From Sinomonas sp. ASV486 (GTDB taxonomy: Bacteria; Actinomycetota; Actinomycetes; Actinomycetales; Micrococcaceae), in contig NZ_JAVFJK010000017.1 in the NCBI RefSeq assembly GCF_030908215.1, forward strand, positions 1-64,000: a stretch of DNA of 64,000 nt. The letters run 5' to 3'. A model generated the notes under the pieces. It searched no databases. It saw only the letters and a list, made by a program, of their open reading frames with translations, and had not been told where the DNA came from. Made by a program: the position numbers and the translations under genes. Shown piece after piece: positions 50,635 through 61,907 of the stretch (its first letter is position 1; each line of letters begins with the position of its first letter).

Positions 50635-51924
50635 ATGACCGCCATCCTCCCGCCGTCCACCGTCTCGGCAGCGCGCGCACCCCAGCTGCGCACGTACGCC
50701 GGTGCGGCGTCTCTCGGCCTCTTCTTCATCACCTCGTTCGCCACGCAGTTCCTCTTCTCCGACGGCGGCCCGGATACCGCCGCCACCCTGCGTGTCATCG
50801 CGGCCGGCCCGGGCACGGCGATCGCGTGGGGCTGGATCATGCTGGCCCTCGCCGCACTGTGGCTCGGTGGGGTCTTGTTCCTCGCCGGCGCAACGCGGGG
50901 CCGCGGCTCCGGATGGGGTGCCGCCGGGACCCTCGCGGGAATCCTCGGAACCGTCGGCATCACGCTCATCGGGATGCACGCACTCACCGCGGCGGCCCTC
51001 GCGCAGACCCCTCTCGACGGTGCCGCCGCGACCTTGCAGGCCCTCGACGGGGCGGCCGGCTGGTTCATCTTCCCCCTCATGACATGCCAGATGCTCGCGG
51101 TCGCGCTGTTCGCGCTGTCGCTGTGGCGGCAGGGAACCGTGCACCGCTGGGTTGCGGCCGCGGGCTGCGCCGCGGTGGTCGTCTCCGCTCTTCCCTGGAC
51201 CTTCTCGGGACCAGCAGCCCTCGGGCTGGGCCTTGCATCGCTGGGGGTCGGGACAGGCGCCGTCATCAGGCTCCGCCGTGCCGCCGGCTGGGTCGAGGCG
51301 CCGGCCCAGGCCTACCGCGTGTGGGCTGGCGCGGCGTGCGCCGTCGGGCTGCTCGTCCTGAGCATCCTCAAGGATGCACTCTTCGCCGGAGCCGATGATC
51401 CCGATGCCGCGCTCGCGGCCGTGGGTTCGCATCCCGTCCCACTCGTCGTCGAAGGGGTCATGGCACTCGGGGTCGCCGCGCTCTTCGCGGGGACTACGGC
51501 GTTTTTCGTTGGCTCCGTGCGCGGGCGGGGGAGCGGCCTCGCGGCGGCGGGTGGCGTGCTGGGCATCGTGGGCTCGGTGTCCATCGCCTCGATGGGGGCC
51601 CTTGACTTCCTGACCGCCGCGCTGGGTGTGAGCGGTGCCGGGACGGGCGTCTTCGGACCGCTCGCCGGGATCCTGTTCCCCGCCTTCATGCCGCTCTTCC
51701 TGGCCGAGAACCTCATGCTCGTCGCCTTTGCCGCGGCGCTGTGGCGGTCCGGGGTGACCGCGTGGGTGCCTTTTGCGCTCTCGCTCGTCTTCGCTGCGGT
51801 CGCCCAAGTACACCCGGTTGGACCCGTCGCGCTCGCACAGATGGCCCTCGGGCTCGTCGTGGCCGGATGGCTCGCCTACCGGATCCTGCGCTCCCGCGGG
51901 CTGTGGCCCCGCCGCGTCGACTAG
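50635..51924 (+). CDS. membrane protein with two homologous halves
   Basis: A 429-residue polytopic protein, about 11-12 helices, with an internal duplication. Half 1 has 'LALAALWLGGVLFLAGATRGRGSGWGAAGTLAGILGTVGITLIGMHALTAAAL', and half 2 has 'MALGVAALFAGTTAFFVGSVRGRGSGLAAAGGVLGIVGSVSIASMGALDFLTAALG'. No transporter family is recognised. CAGGAG lies about 6 nt before the ATG. It is divergent from the two-component operon, which may regulate it. A terminator follows at 51928-51959. Confidence 0.7.
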   Translation: MTAILPPSTVSAARAPQLRTYAGAASLGLFFITSFATQFLFSDGGPDTAATLRVIAAGPGTAIAWGWIMLALAALWLGGVLFLAGATRGRGSGWGAAGTLAGILGTVGITLIGMHALTAAALAQTPLDGAAATLQALDGAAGWFIFPLMTCQMLAVALFALSLWRQGTVHRWVAAAGCAAVVVSALPWTFSGPAALGLGLASLGVGTGAVIRLRRAAGWVEAPAQAYRVWAGAACAVGLLVLSILKDALFAGADDPDAALAAVGSHPVPLVVEGVMALGVAALFAGTTAFFVGSVRGRGSGLAAAGGVLGIVGSVSIASMGALDFLTAALGVSGAGTGVFGPLAGILFPAFMPLFLAENLMLVAFAAALWRSGVTAWVPFALSLVFAAVAQVHPVGPVALAQMALGLVVAGWLAYRILRSRGLWPRRVD

Positions 51925-51927
51925 AAT

Positions 51928-51959
51928 GGATGGCTGGTCCCTGCCGGGGCCAGCCATCC
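51928..51959 (+). terminator. terminator after duplicated membrane protein gene
   Basis: GGATGGCTGGTCC pairs with GGGCCAGCCATCC (one T·G pair), loop 6 nt, followed by TTGTCT. It begins 4 bp after the stop codon. Confidence 0.75.
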
Positions 51960-51984
51960 TTGTCTCCAACCCCGGGAGTCCCGC

Positions 51985-52317
51985 ATGAAGAAGACGCTCA
52001 TCGCCGCCACGATCGCGGCCACGATGCTGCTCACGGCCTGCGGCGGCGACGGTCGGCTCAGCGTCCAGGAGAGCTGCAAGCTGCTCAACAGCGACCAGTT
52101 CAAACCCACCGGCAACCAGATCGAACAGACCAAGCAGATTGCCGACCACTACGCGGACATGGCCACCAAGGTGGACCCCTCGATCGGCACGGTCATCCAG
52201 GGCATGGCGGACCTCCAGAAGAAGGTCGCCGAGTCCACGACGGGCATGGCCACCGCCCAGCAGCGCCAGCAGTTCACTGACGCGATGAACAACATCGGCA
52301 AGGTCTGCGGCAACTAG
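51985..52317 (+). CDS. small lipoprotein (110 aa)
   Basis: A 110-residue exported lipoprotein: short Lys-rich n-region, hydrophobic core and lipobox LLTAC with Cys19. The mature part is helical and Gln/Lys-rich, with two cysteines near its ends (around 'ESCKLLN' and 'GKVCGN') that could form a disulfide. No family recognised. It lies between the duplicated membrane protein and cysS. Confidence 0.7.
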   Translation: MKKTLIAATIAATMLLTACGGDGRLSVQESCKLLNSDQFKPTGNQIEQTKQIADHYADMATKVDPSIGTVIQGMADLQKKVAESTTGMATAQQRQQFTDAMNNIGKVCGN

Positions 52318-52394
52318 TCGACCACGCGCCGTCGCCCGCCGACTCCCATCACGTCCGCCCGATCGTCCCGGCACCCACCCGATACCCTTATCCC

Positions 52395-53951
52395 GTGACC
52401 CTGCGCTTCTACGATTCCGCCACCGCCGAAGTCCGTGACTTCGTTCCGCTCGAGCCCGGCAGGGCCTCGGTGTACTACTGCGGTGCCACGGTGCAGGGCT
52501 CCCCGCACGTGGGGCACGTGCGTTCGGCGATCGTGTTCGACCAGCTCACGCGCTGGCTGCAGTACCGCGGCCTCGAGACAACCGTGGTCCGCAACGTCAC
52601 GGACATCGACGACAAGATCCTCGCCAAGAGCGAGGCGAGCTTCGCACCCGATTTCGTCCCCGAGGGCACCTACATCCCGCGCGAAGAGTGGTTCGCACTC
52701 GCGTACCGGTACGAGCAGGAGTTCGAGACCGCCTACGAGGTGCTCGGCGTCCAGCGCCCCACCTACGAGCCCCGCGCCACGGGCCACATCACGGAGATGC
52801 ACGAGCTCATCGCCCGGCTGATCGAGCGAGGCCACGCCTACCCGGCCGAGGACGGCTCGGGGGACGTGTACTTCGATGTCCGCTCGTGGCCGTCCTATGG
52901 GTCCCTCACGCACCAGAGCATCGACGACATGCAGGCCGCTACCGATGCTGATCCGCGCGGAAAGCGGGATCCTCGCGACTTTGCCCTGTGGAAGGGCTAC
53001 AAGGACGGCGAGCCCGAGACTGCGGCGTGGCCCTCGCCGTGGGGCCGCGGCAGGCCCGGCTGGCACCTCGAGTGCTCCGCCATGGCCACGAAGTACCTCG
53101 GCGCGCGATTCGACATCCACGGCGGCGGCCTCGACCTGCGCTTCCCGCACCACGAGAACGAGGTGGCCCAGTCCACCGCTGCCGGTGACGGCTTTGCGAA
53201 CATCTGGATGCACAACGGCATGGTCACCTACGAGGGCGAGAAGATGTCGAAGTCCATCGGCAACGTCATCGCGCCCTCCGAGATGCTCGAGCTCGCGCCA
53301 GCACGCGTGGTGCGCTACTACCTCGGCCAGGCCCACTACCGTTCGGTGCTCGACTACAGGCCTACGTCCCTGCAGGAGGCCGCGGCCGCCGTCGAGCGCA
53401 TCGACACTTTCATCGCGAAGGCGCTTGCCAAGGTCGGAGCCTCCGTCGGGGAGTTCGCGCACGACGGCGCCGCGTTGCCCGCCGCTGCTGCCCTCCCGGC
53501 CGCTGTGCCTCCAGCCTTCGCCGAGGCCATGGATGACGACCTCAACATCCCCCAGGCGCTCGCGGCCCTGCACGAGACCGTGCGCCGGGGGAATACGGCA
53601 CTCGCTGCAGGCAATGGCGTTGACGATGCCGGCGCCGTCTCGAACGCTCTCTCCGAGGTGCTCGCGATGACCGCCGTCCTCGGCCTCGACGCCGCGGGCG
53701 TCCGGACGGCATGGGCCGACAACTCCGAAGACACGATGCGTCGCGCGCTGGCCGCCCTCGTCGACGCTCAGCTCGGAGCCCGTGCCGCCGCACGGGCCGC
53801 GAAGGACTGGGCCGCCGCGGACGCGATCCGGGACACTCTCGCGGCGGCTGGCGTCGTCGTCGAAGACTCTGCGGACGGGGCCACCTGGAGCCTCGCCGCC
53901 CCGACTCATTCAAGCGCGCAGAGCGCGCCCACCAACCGAACGGGAGCATAA
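52395..53951 (+). CDS. cysS: cysteinyl-tRNA synthetase
   Basis: A 518-residue class I synthetase. The zinc-binding Cys and HIGH-equivalent appear as '[18 protein letters not shown]', followed by '[11 protein letters not shown]', '[15 protein letters not shown]', '[20 protein letters not shown]' and the KMSKS loop '[13 protein letters not shown]'. The C-terminal DALR-type and extra helical segments fit CysS, whereas MshC, its mycothiol paralogue, would be shorter. TACCCT (52383-52388) ends 6 nt before the GTG, so it is probably leaderless. Directly followed by rlmB. Confidence 0.95.
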   Translation: MTLRFYDSATAEVRDFVPLEPGRASVYYCGATVQGSPHVGHVRSAIVFDQLTRWLQYRGLETTVVRNVTDIDDKILAKSEASFAPDFVPEGTYIPREEWFALAYRYEQEFETAYEVLGVQRPTYEPRATGHITEMHELIARLIERGHAYPAEDGSGDVYFDVRSWPSYGSLTHQSIDDMQAATDADPRGKRDPRDFALWKGYKDGEPETAAWPSPWGRGRPGWHLECSAMATKYLGARFDIHGGGLDLRFPHHENEVAQSTAAGDGFANIWMHNGMVTYEGEKMSKSIGNVIAPSEMLELAPARVVRYYLGQAHYRSVLDYRPTSLQEAAAAVERIDTFIAKALAKVGASVGEFAHDGAALPAAAALPAAVPPAFAEAMDDDLNIPQALAALHETVRRGNTALAAGNGVDDAGAVSNALSEVLAMTAVLGLDAAGVRTAWADNSEDTMRRALAALVDAQLGARAAARAAKDWAAADAIRDTLAAAGVVVEDSADGATWSLAAPTHSSAQSAPTNRTGA

Positions 53952-54959
53952 ATGGCCAAGGGACGCCCCGGGGCAGCTCGGAACAAGAAAGGCCCCACCA
54001 CGGGCACTGGCGGGCATGGCCGCAAGGCCCTTGAAGGCAAGGGCCCCACGCCCAAGGCCGAGGACCGGGTGTACCACAAGGCGCACCGCGCGAAGGAGCT
54101 TGCCGAGCGCTCGGCCGTCAAGCGGACCGGGCAGCCGGGACGGCTTGCCGCCGGGCGCGCCGGAACGGGCCGCGCGAAGGGCGCCGAGGAGATGGTCACC
54201 GGGCGCAACTCGGTGGTCGAGGCGCTCCGCGCCGGTGTGCCGGCGAAGGCCCTCTACGTCGCTGTGCGGATCGAGATGGACGACCGCGTGCGGGAGGCCA
54301 TGAAGCTCGCCGCCGAGGCCGGCATCGCGCTCATGGAGGCGCAGAAGCCCGAGCTGGACCGCATGACCGACGATGCGATCCACCAGGGTGTCGCCCTCCA
54401 GGTCCCGCCCTACGACTACCCGGAAGCCTTCAAGCTCGCCGAGGACACCTTCGAGAAGTGGCGGCGCGGGCATATCGCGAACGCGCCCCTGTTCGTGGCG
54501 CTCGACGGCATCACGGACCCGCGCAACCTCGGTGCGATCATCCGATCCGTTTCCGCCTTCTCAGGCCACGGCGTGATTGTGCCGGAGCGGCGTTCTGTGG
54601 GCATGACCGCCTCAGCATGGAAGACGTCTGCCGGCGCCGCTGTGCGCGTGCCGGTCGCGAAGGCCGCGAACCTCAACACGGTGCTGCGGCAGATGAAGGA
54701 GCTCGGGATCTTCGTCCTCGGGCTCGACGGCGACGGCGACGTCTCGCTCCCCGGCCTCGCGCTCGCGACCGACCCCGTGTGCCTCGTGGTCGGTTCCGAG
54801 GGCAAGGGCCTGTCACGGCTCACGCGCGAGCTGTGCGACCAGATCGTCTCGATCCCGATCGACTCGGACATGGAGTCCCTCAACGCGGGGATGGCCGTGG
54901 CGATCTCGCTGTACGAGGTCTCCACACGCCGAGCCGCTGCGGCTGCCAAGACCTCCTGA
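53952..54959 (+). CDS. rlmB: 23S rRNA (guanosine-2'-O-)-methyltransferase RlmB (TrmH family)
   Basis: A 335-residue SPOUT methyltransferase with a long basic N-terminal extension (residues 1-75), the substrate-binding domain 'VTGRNSVVEALRAGVPAKALYV', and the knotted catalytic domain 'LDGITDPRNLGAIIRSVSAFSGHGVIVPERRSVGMTASAWKTSAGA' and 'LVVGSEGKGLSRLTRELCDQIVSIPIDSDMESLNAGMAVAISLYE'. The ATG directly follows the cysS stop, so they are co-translated. A tandem repeat starts 2 bp after the stop codon. Confidence 0.92.
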   Translation: MAKGRPGAARNKKGPTTGTGGHGRKALEGKGPTPKAEDRVYHKAHRAKELAERSAVKRTGQPGRLAAGRAGTGRAKGAEEMVTGRNSVVEALRAGVPAKALYVAVRIEMDDRVREAMKLAAEAGIALMEAQKPELDRMTDDAIHQGVALQVPPYDYPEAFKLAEDTFEKWRRGHIANAPLFVALDGITDPRNLGAIIRSVSAFSGHGVIVPERRSVGMTASAWKTSAGAAVRVPVAKAANLNTVLRQMKELGIFVLGLDGDGDVSLPGLALATDPVCLVVGSEGKGLSRLTRELCDQIVSIPIDSDMESLNAGMAVAISLYEVSTRRAAAAAKTS

Positions 54960-54960
54960 C

Positions 54961-55084
54961 GCCGAGGTCACCCGGTGTGGGCCGAGGTCATCCCGTGTGA
55001 CGCTGAGGTCACCCGGTGTGGGCCGAGGTCCCCCCGTGCGGCGCCGAGGTCACCCCGTGTGCGCCGCCGAGGTCACCCCGTGTG
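54961..55084 (+). repeat. 20-bp tandem repeat (6 units) after rlmB
   Basis: Units start at 54961, 54981, 55001, 55022, 55042 and 55062, each around GCCGAGGTCACCCCGTGTGG with small changes; periods are 20-23 bp. The core GAGGTCACCCCGTGT is the reverse complement of the 41857 repeat. It starts 2 bp after the rlmB stop codon and lies between convergent genes. Confidence 0.85.
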
Positions 55085-55153
55085 CGTCGCTGCAACCCTC
55101 AGCGCACGACGGCGGGCTCCCCCCCGCCGTCGTGCGCGCCCGAGGGCCTGCGG

Positions 55154-55948
55154 CTAGAGGCTCACGCTGTTAGCCAGGACCGGCAGGGCCGCGCGGGCCT
55201 GCTCCACGCGGGCAAGGTCGAGGTCCACGTACAGGGTGTCGGGGCCGGAGCCGAGCCGCTCGATCAGGTGCCCGAACGGGTCCACGACGGCGGAGCGGCC
55301 GATCCCGGTCGGTGCGCCGTGCTGTGCCTGTACGCCCGCAGCCTCGGGGTCGGACTGTCCGACGGCCACGAGGAAGCACGTCGAGTCCACGGCGCGCGCC
55401 CGCACCAGCAGGTCCCACTGCTCGGCCTTGCCGGGCCCGGCGCCCCACGAGGCGCACACGAGCTGGACCTGGGCGCCGTCGTCGGCCGTAGCGGTGAAGA
55501 GGTTCGGGAAGCGGACGTCGTAGCAGGTCGCGAGGCCGAACGTGACGCCGTCGACCGTGAACGTGACGGGCTCCTTGCCGGCGGTCACGGTGTCCGACTC
55601 GAGGAATCCGAAGGCGTCATAAAGGTGGATCTTGTCGTAATGTGCCTCGACCCCGCGTCCGTGGACGAGGAGGGTATTGCGGATCGTCCCCGGTTCCCCG
55701 GGGGTGAACATGCCGACGACCACCACCACGCCAGCCTCGTCCGCGGCGGCGCGCACTGCCGTGGCCCAGGGTCCGTCGAGGGGTTCGGCGATGTCGGTCA
55801 GCGAGTTGCCGAAGGCGCGCATGGTCGCTTCGGGGAACACCACGATGTCGGCATGCCGTCGACCGGCTTCGGCCAGGGTCTGGCGGACAAGGCCGAGGTT
55901 GTCGTCGAGGGAGCGTGAGGAGGTCATCTGGGCGAGTGCGATCCGCAT
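55154..55948 (-). CDS. carbon-nitrogen hydrolase (nitrilase superfamily)
   Basis: A 264-residue amidase of the nitrilase superfamily. The Glu-Lys-Cys triad is E40 (VVFPEATM), K106 (DKIHLYDAFGF) and C142 (LATCYDVRFPNL). It could be an omega-amidase or a general amidase; substrate unknown. The ATG at 55948 is the family-like start (MRIALAQM); the frame is open further upstream but non-homologous. It is divergent from glgX and convergent with rlmB. Confidence 0.88.
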   Translation of the reverse strand: MRIALAQMTSSRSLDDNLGLVRQTLAEAGRRHADIVVFPEATMRAFGNSLTDIAEPLDGPWATAVRAAADEAGVVVVVGMFTPGEPGTIRNTLLVHGRGVEAHYDKIHLYDAFGFLESDTVTAGKEPVTFTVDGVTFGLATCYDVRFPNLFTATADDGAQVQLVCASWGAGPGKAEQWDLLVRARAVDSTCFLVAVGQSDPEAAGVQAQHGAPTGIGRSAVVDPFGHLIERLGSGPDTLYVDLDLARVEQARAALPVLANSVSL

Positions 55949-56119
55949 GGCACCAGTATGTCGGAATGCCCTTTCGAATCTAGGGGTTCCTGTCGGGGCG
56001 GCGTCGAACGGGACCCTGGCACCGGATACTAGGATGGCCACGATGAGGGTGGCCGCAGCACACATGACCCTGTCACAACGAGAAGGGACTCCGGCCCCCG
56101 GCAACGGGTCGAGGATGCT

Positions 56120-58215
<2,096 letters not shown>

Positions 58216-58219
<4 letters not shown>

Positions 58220-58680
58220 GCCCTGTGCTGCGGAGGGCAGTCATCCCGTTCGTGGTCCTCGCGGTTGCCGTGATCGGGTTCCTCGCCACGCGCGGCGGGG
58301 GGCCGAGCGCCGACGCCGGCCCCGCGCCGTCGTCCGCCTCCAGCGCGCGCACGACGGCGGCTTCCGGCCTGGGCGCGCACGTCGCCAACCCGAGCGGGCT
58401 GGGCGAGGTGAGGGCGTCCCAGCTCCCGAAGGAGGCGCAGGACACCCTTGCGCTCATCGTCAAGGGCGGCCCGTACCCGTACGACAGGGACGGGGTTGTG
58501 TACAGCAACTTCGAGAAGGTCCTGCCGCTGAAGTCCTCCGGCTACTACCACGAGTACACCGTGGTGACCCCCGGCTCGTCGGACCGCGGAGCACGCCGGA
58601 TCGTTGCGGGGCAGCAGAGCGAGAAGTACTACACCGACGACCACTACGCGTCGTTCCGCTTCATCGTGGAGGGGCAGTGA
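58216..58680 (+). CDS. secreted or membrane-anchored guanyl-specific ribonuclease (RNase Sa/N1 type)
   Basis: A 154-residue nuclease. An N-terminal hydrophobic segment (residues 8-24) is a signal peptide or anchor, then a Ser/Ala-rich linker to residue ~55. The catalytic domain strongly resembles Streptomyces RNase Sa: E113 in 'YYHEYTVVTPG', arginines in 'RGARRIVAG' and H143 in 'YYTDDHYASF' match the E54/R69/H85 set. There are no cysteines, so the RNase Sa disulfide is absent. The GTG overlaps the glgX stop; the inhibitor gene overlaps its own stop. Confidence 0.88.
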
Positions 58681-58997
58681 ACGGACCGGAGAGCGGCCAG
58701 CGCAGCGTCGTCGTGCCCGCGGCAGCGTCGAAGCACGAGGTGCTCGTAGCGTTCGGAAGGGCGCTGCACCTTCCCGAGTACTACGGCACGAATCTCGACG
58801 CCCTCAATGACTGCCTCCAGGACCTCGCCTCAGAGCTTGCCAACGGCGAGGGCGAGCCGCTCACCCTCGAGTGGCACGTGCACCCTGCCTTCCGCCGCGA
58901 TGCCGCCTACGCCGTGGTGAAGGGCATCCTCGTCGGCGCCGTCGAGGCTGCCGAGGGCACGCTCACCCTCCGCATCCTCCCGCCCGACCACGTCTGA
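58677..58997 (+). CDS. barstar-family ribonuclease inhibitor
   Basis: A 106-residue protein with the barstar signature 'EVLVAFGRALHLPEYYGTNLDALNDCLQDLA' and C-terminal strands 'PLTLEWHVHP' and 'LTLRILPP'. Barstar binds the active site of barnase-like RNases and protects the producing cell. The GTG overlaps the ribonuclease stop (GTGA), giving tight stoichiometric coupling. It has no signal peptide, so it acts in the cytoplasm. Confidence 0.88.
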   Translation: MNGPESGQRSVVVPAAASKHEVLVAFGRALHLPEYYGTNLDALNDCLQDLASELANGEGEPLTLEWHVHPAFRRDAAYAVVKGILVGAVEAAEGTLTLRILPPDHV

Positions 58998-59001
58998 GAG
59001 C

Positions 59002-59045
59002 CACCTCCTGGAGGTCACGTCCGGTGGGGTGATCTCCAGGAGGTG
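59002..59045. terminator. 17-bp hairpin after barstar gene
   Basis: CACCTCCTGGAGGTCAC (59002-59018) pairs with GTGATCTCCAGGAGGTG (59029-59045) with one G·T pair. It contains GAGGTCAC and GGGGTGAT pieces like the repeats at 41857 and 54961. TGACTCCCAGA is then repeated at 59044 and 59069. It lies between convergent genes, so it is a likely bidirectional terminator. Confidence 0.65.
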
Positions 59046-59089
59046 ACTCCCAGATGACTTTCAAGAAATGACTCCCAGAGAGGGGGCCG

Positions 59090-61705
59090 TCAGGCGTTGA
59101 CGACGAGCCCCAGCTCAGCCTTGGAGGCGAGGCCCTTGTGCCGCGGGATCGCGCGGACGGTGTACCCGAACGCGCCCGAGTGCTCCATCGTGACGGTTCC
59201 CGAGAACTTGTACCGCCCGTTGCCGAGGTTCTCGTGGGGCTCGAGTTCGGCCAGCGCCACAGCGGTGAGCTGGTCGGAGTCGTCGACCTTGCCGTAGGCG
59301 AGCTCCACGAGCACGTCTCCGGGGTTGAGGACGCCGAGGTTCAGGTACGCGCTGACGTCGAGCTTGTCGCCGATCTGCGGCACCTCGGAGAGCCCGCCGG
59401 AGTCGATGTGCTCCACATGCACCTGAGACCAGTTGCTGCGCACATGCTTGGTCCAGGCAGCGAGCTCGCGGGTGAGCAGGTAGTCGTCCGCAGTGACCTT
59501 ACGGCCGGCCTGGGCGGCTGGCGTGTACAGCTGGCTCACGTAGTCGCCGACCATGCGGTCCGCCGAAACGGCCGGCCCCAGATGCGAGAGGGTGTGCTTG
59601 ATCATCGAGATCCAGTGGGTGGGCACCCCCTCGGGGTTTGCCTTGGACGGGCCCGCTGCGCCAGCTGACTCCGCGCCCGGCCCCGTGCCGGGGGCACCGT
59701 AGAACCGCGGCGCGATCTGGGTCTCGAGGAGCTCGTACAGGGCCGCCGCTTCGATGTCGTCGCGCTCCGCGGGGCTCGCGGTTCCGCTCGCAGTGGGGAT
59801 GGCCCAGCCGTTGGAGCCGTCGTACATCTCGTCCCACCAGCCGTCCAGGACGGACAGGTTGAGGGAGCCGTTGATCGCGGCCTTCATGCCGGAGGTTCCG
59901 CAGGCCTCGAGCGGGCGCAGGGGGTTGTTGAGCCACACGTCGCACCCGGGGAAGAGCGTACGGGCCATCGCGATGTCGTAGTTCGGCAGGAACGCGATGC
60001 GGTGGCGCACCTCGGGATCGTCGGTGAACCTGACGAGGTCCTGGATCATCTTCTTGCCGGCATCGTCCGCGGGGTGGGACTTTCCGGCGATCACGATCTG
60101 GATCGGGTTCTCGGGATGCAGCAGGAGCCGCTTGAGCCGTGCCGGGTCACGCAGCATGAGCGTGAGGCGCTTGTAGGTGGGCACGCGCCGCGCGAACCCG
60201 ATGGTGAGCACGTCGGGGCTCAGGATCGAGTCGGTCCAGGTGAGCTCGGCCTCGCCCGCACCGCGCTTGCGCCACGCCGCGTTGACGCGGCGCCGCACAT
60301 CCTCGATGAGGCGGCCGCGCAGCTCACGCCGCGTCTCCCAGATCTTCTCGTCGGTGACGTTGAAGACCACGTCCCAGCGGCCGCCCACGAGGGCGTCGGG
60401 GGCAAGGTGCTCTGCCATCGACGTGACCGTGGGGTCCACCCACGTGGGCACGTGCACGCCGTTCGTGACGGACGTGATCGGCACCTCAGAGTGGTCGAAT
60501 CCGGGCCACAGTCCCGAGAACATCGCGCGGGACACCTCGCCGTGGAGCTTCGCCACGCCGTTCGCGCGCTGGGCGAGCCGCAGGCCCATGACCGCCATGT
60601 TGAACACGGAGGGATCGCCGCCCTCATAGCTCTCGCGGCCTAGCTCGAGGACCTTGGCCGTCGGCACGTCGGGAGCGAGTCCGGCGTCGAAGAAGTACTT
60701 GATCTGCGCCGCGTCGAACCGGTCGATGCCCGCGGCCACGGGAGTGTGCGTCGTGAACACCGTGGATGCGCGGCCGGCCACGAGGGCCTCGTCGAACGTG
60801 AGCGGCTCCGGCCCGGACATGAGCTCCTGGATCCGCTCGATGCCGAGGAAACCGGCATGGCCCTCGTTCGTGTGGAACACCTCGGGGGCCGGGCCGCCGG
60901 TGAGCCGCTGGAAGATGCGCAGGGCCTTGACGCCGCCCATGCCCAGCAGGAGCTCCTGCTGGAGGCGATGATCGCCGCCGCCGCCGTACAGACGGTCGGT
61001 GACCGAGCGTGCACCGTCGTCGTTCGCGGGGATGTTGGAGTCCAGCAGCAGGAGCGGCACGCGCCCCACGTCGGCACGCCAGATGTTGGCGTAGAGCTTG
61101 CGTCCGTTCGGCAGCGGGAGGGTCACGAGGCATGGAGTGCCGTTCTCCTCCCTGAGGAGGATCAGCGGCAGGGCATCCGGGTCGAGGACCGGGTAGGTCT
61201 CCTGCTGCCAGGCGTCCCGCGAGAGCGACTGCTTGAAGTAGCCCGCCTGATACAGGAGCCCGACGCCGACGAGCGGCACTCCGAGATCGGAGGCACTCTT
61301 GAGGTGGTCGCCGGCAAGGATGCCCAGGCCGCCGGAGTACTGGGGGAGGACCTCGGTGATGCCGTACTCGGGGGAGAAGTAGGCGATGCGCCGGGGCACC
61401 TCGTCGCCGAGTCCCTGGTACCAGCGGGGCTCCTCGAGGTAGCGGCGCAGGTCCTCCTCGGCCGCCCGGACCCGGTCGACGACGTCGGAGTCGAGCGCGA
61501 GCTGCTGCAGCTGCTCGCGCGTGACGAGCCCCAGGAACCCCGCCGGGTCGTGGCGGCTCTCCTCCCAGAGTGCGGGATTGAGGCTCTCGAACAGCTCGCG
61601 GGTGGGCTGGTGCCAAGACCAGCGCAGGTTCGTGGCGAGCGTGTCGAGCGCGGCGATCGGCTCGGGGAGCACGGTACGGACGGTGAATCTACGGATGGCC
61701 TTCAC
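59090..61705 (-). CDS. glgP: alpha-glucan (glycogen/maltodextrin) phosphorylase
   Basis: An 871-residue GT35 phosphorylase of the DUF3417-bearing type: N-terminal 'LATNLRWSWHQPTRELFESLNPALWEESRHDPAGFL', then 'IAYFSPEYGITEVLPQYSGGLGILAGDHLKSASDLGVPLVGVGLLYQAGYF', and the PLP region 'LEACGTSGMKAAINGSLNLSVLDGWWDEMY'. It releases glucose-1-phosphate from alpha-1,4 glucans. The GTG at 61705 is supported by TAGTGT ending 7 nt upstream (61718-61713), a leaderless layout. Divergent from glgE. Confidence 0.92.
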   Translation of the reverse strand: MKAIRRFTVRTVLPEPIAALDTLATNLRWSWHQPTRELFESLNPALWEESRHDPAGFLGLVTREQLQQLALDSDVVDRVRAAEEDLRRYLEEPRWYQGLGDEVPRRIAYFSPEYGITEVLPQYSGGLGILAGDHLKSASDLGVPLVGVGLLYQAGYFKQSLSRDAWQQETYPVLDPDALPLILLREENGTPCLVTLPLPNGRKLYANIWRADVGRVPLLLLDSNIPANDDGARSVTDRLYGGGGDHRLQQELLLGMGGVKALRIFQRLTGGPAPEVFHTNEGHAGFLGIERIQELMSGPEPLTFDEALVAGRASTVFTTHTPVAAGIDRFDAAQIKYFFDAGLAPDVPTAKVLELGRESYEGGDPSVFNMAVMGLRLAQRANGVAKLHGEVSRAMFSGLWPGFDHSEVPITSVTNGVHVPTWVDPTVTSMAEHLAPDALVGGRWDVVFNVTDEKIWETRRELRGRLIEDVRRRVNAAWRKRGAGEAELTWTDSILSPDVLTIGFARRVPTYKRLTLMLRDPARLKRLLLHPENPIQIVIAGKSHPADDAGKKMIQDLVRFTDDPEVRHRIAFLPNYDIAMARTLFPGCDVWLNNPLRPLEACGTSGMKAAINGSLNLSVLDGWWDEMYDGSNGWAIPTASGTASPAERDDIEAAALYELLETQIAPRFYGAPGTGPGAESAGAAGPSKANPEGVPTHWISMIKHTLSHLGPAVSADRMVGDYVSQLYTPAAQAGRKVTADDYLLTRELAAWTKHVRSNWSQVHVEHIDSGGLSEVPQIGDKLDVSAYLNLGVLNPGDVLVELAYGKVDDSDQLTAVALAELEPHENLGNGRYKFSGTVTMEHSGAFGYTVRAIPRHKGLASKAELGLVVNA

Positions 61706-61813
61706 GTGCGCCACACTAGCCGAGCAGCGCGCGCCGATGAAGAGGGTCACGTTACAGGGCGGTGAACTGCGCCCAACACGCCGGTTGACGGGCGCGGAGG
61801 CCGCGTCATGCCC

Positions 61814-61843
61814 TTCGCAATCGGATGCGCGGCGGGCTATCGT
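61814..61843 (+). promoter_or_regulatory. candidate promoter for glgE
   Basis: TTCGCA (61814-61819), 18 bp, TATCGT (61838-61843). It would give a leader of roughly 55-60 nt. Confidence 0.35.
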
Positions 61844-61907
61844 GGCGCAGGGACGGCTCCTCGACAAGAGGAAACCGGCCAACGTTCGCACTGCGAAAGG
61901 ACGACCT

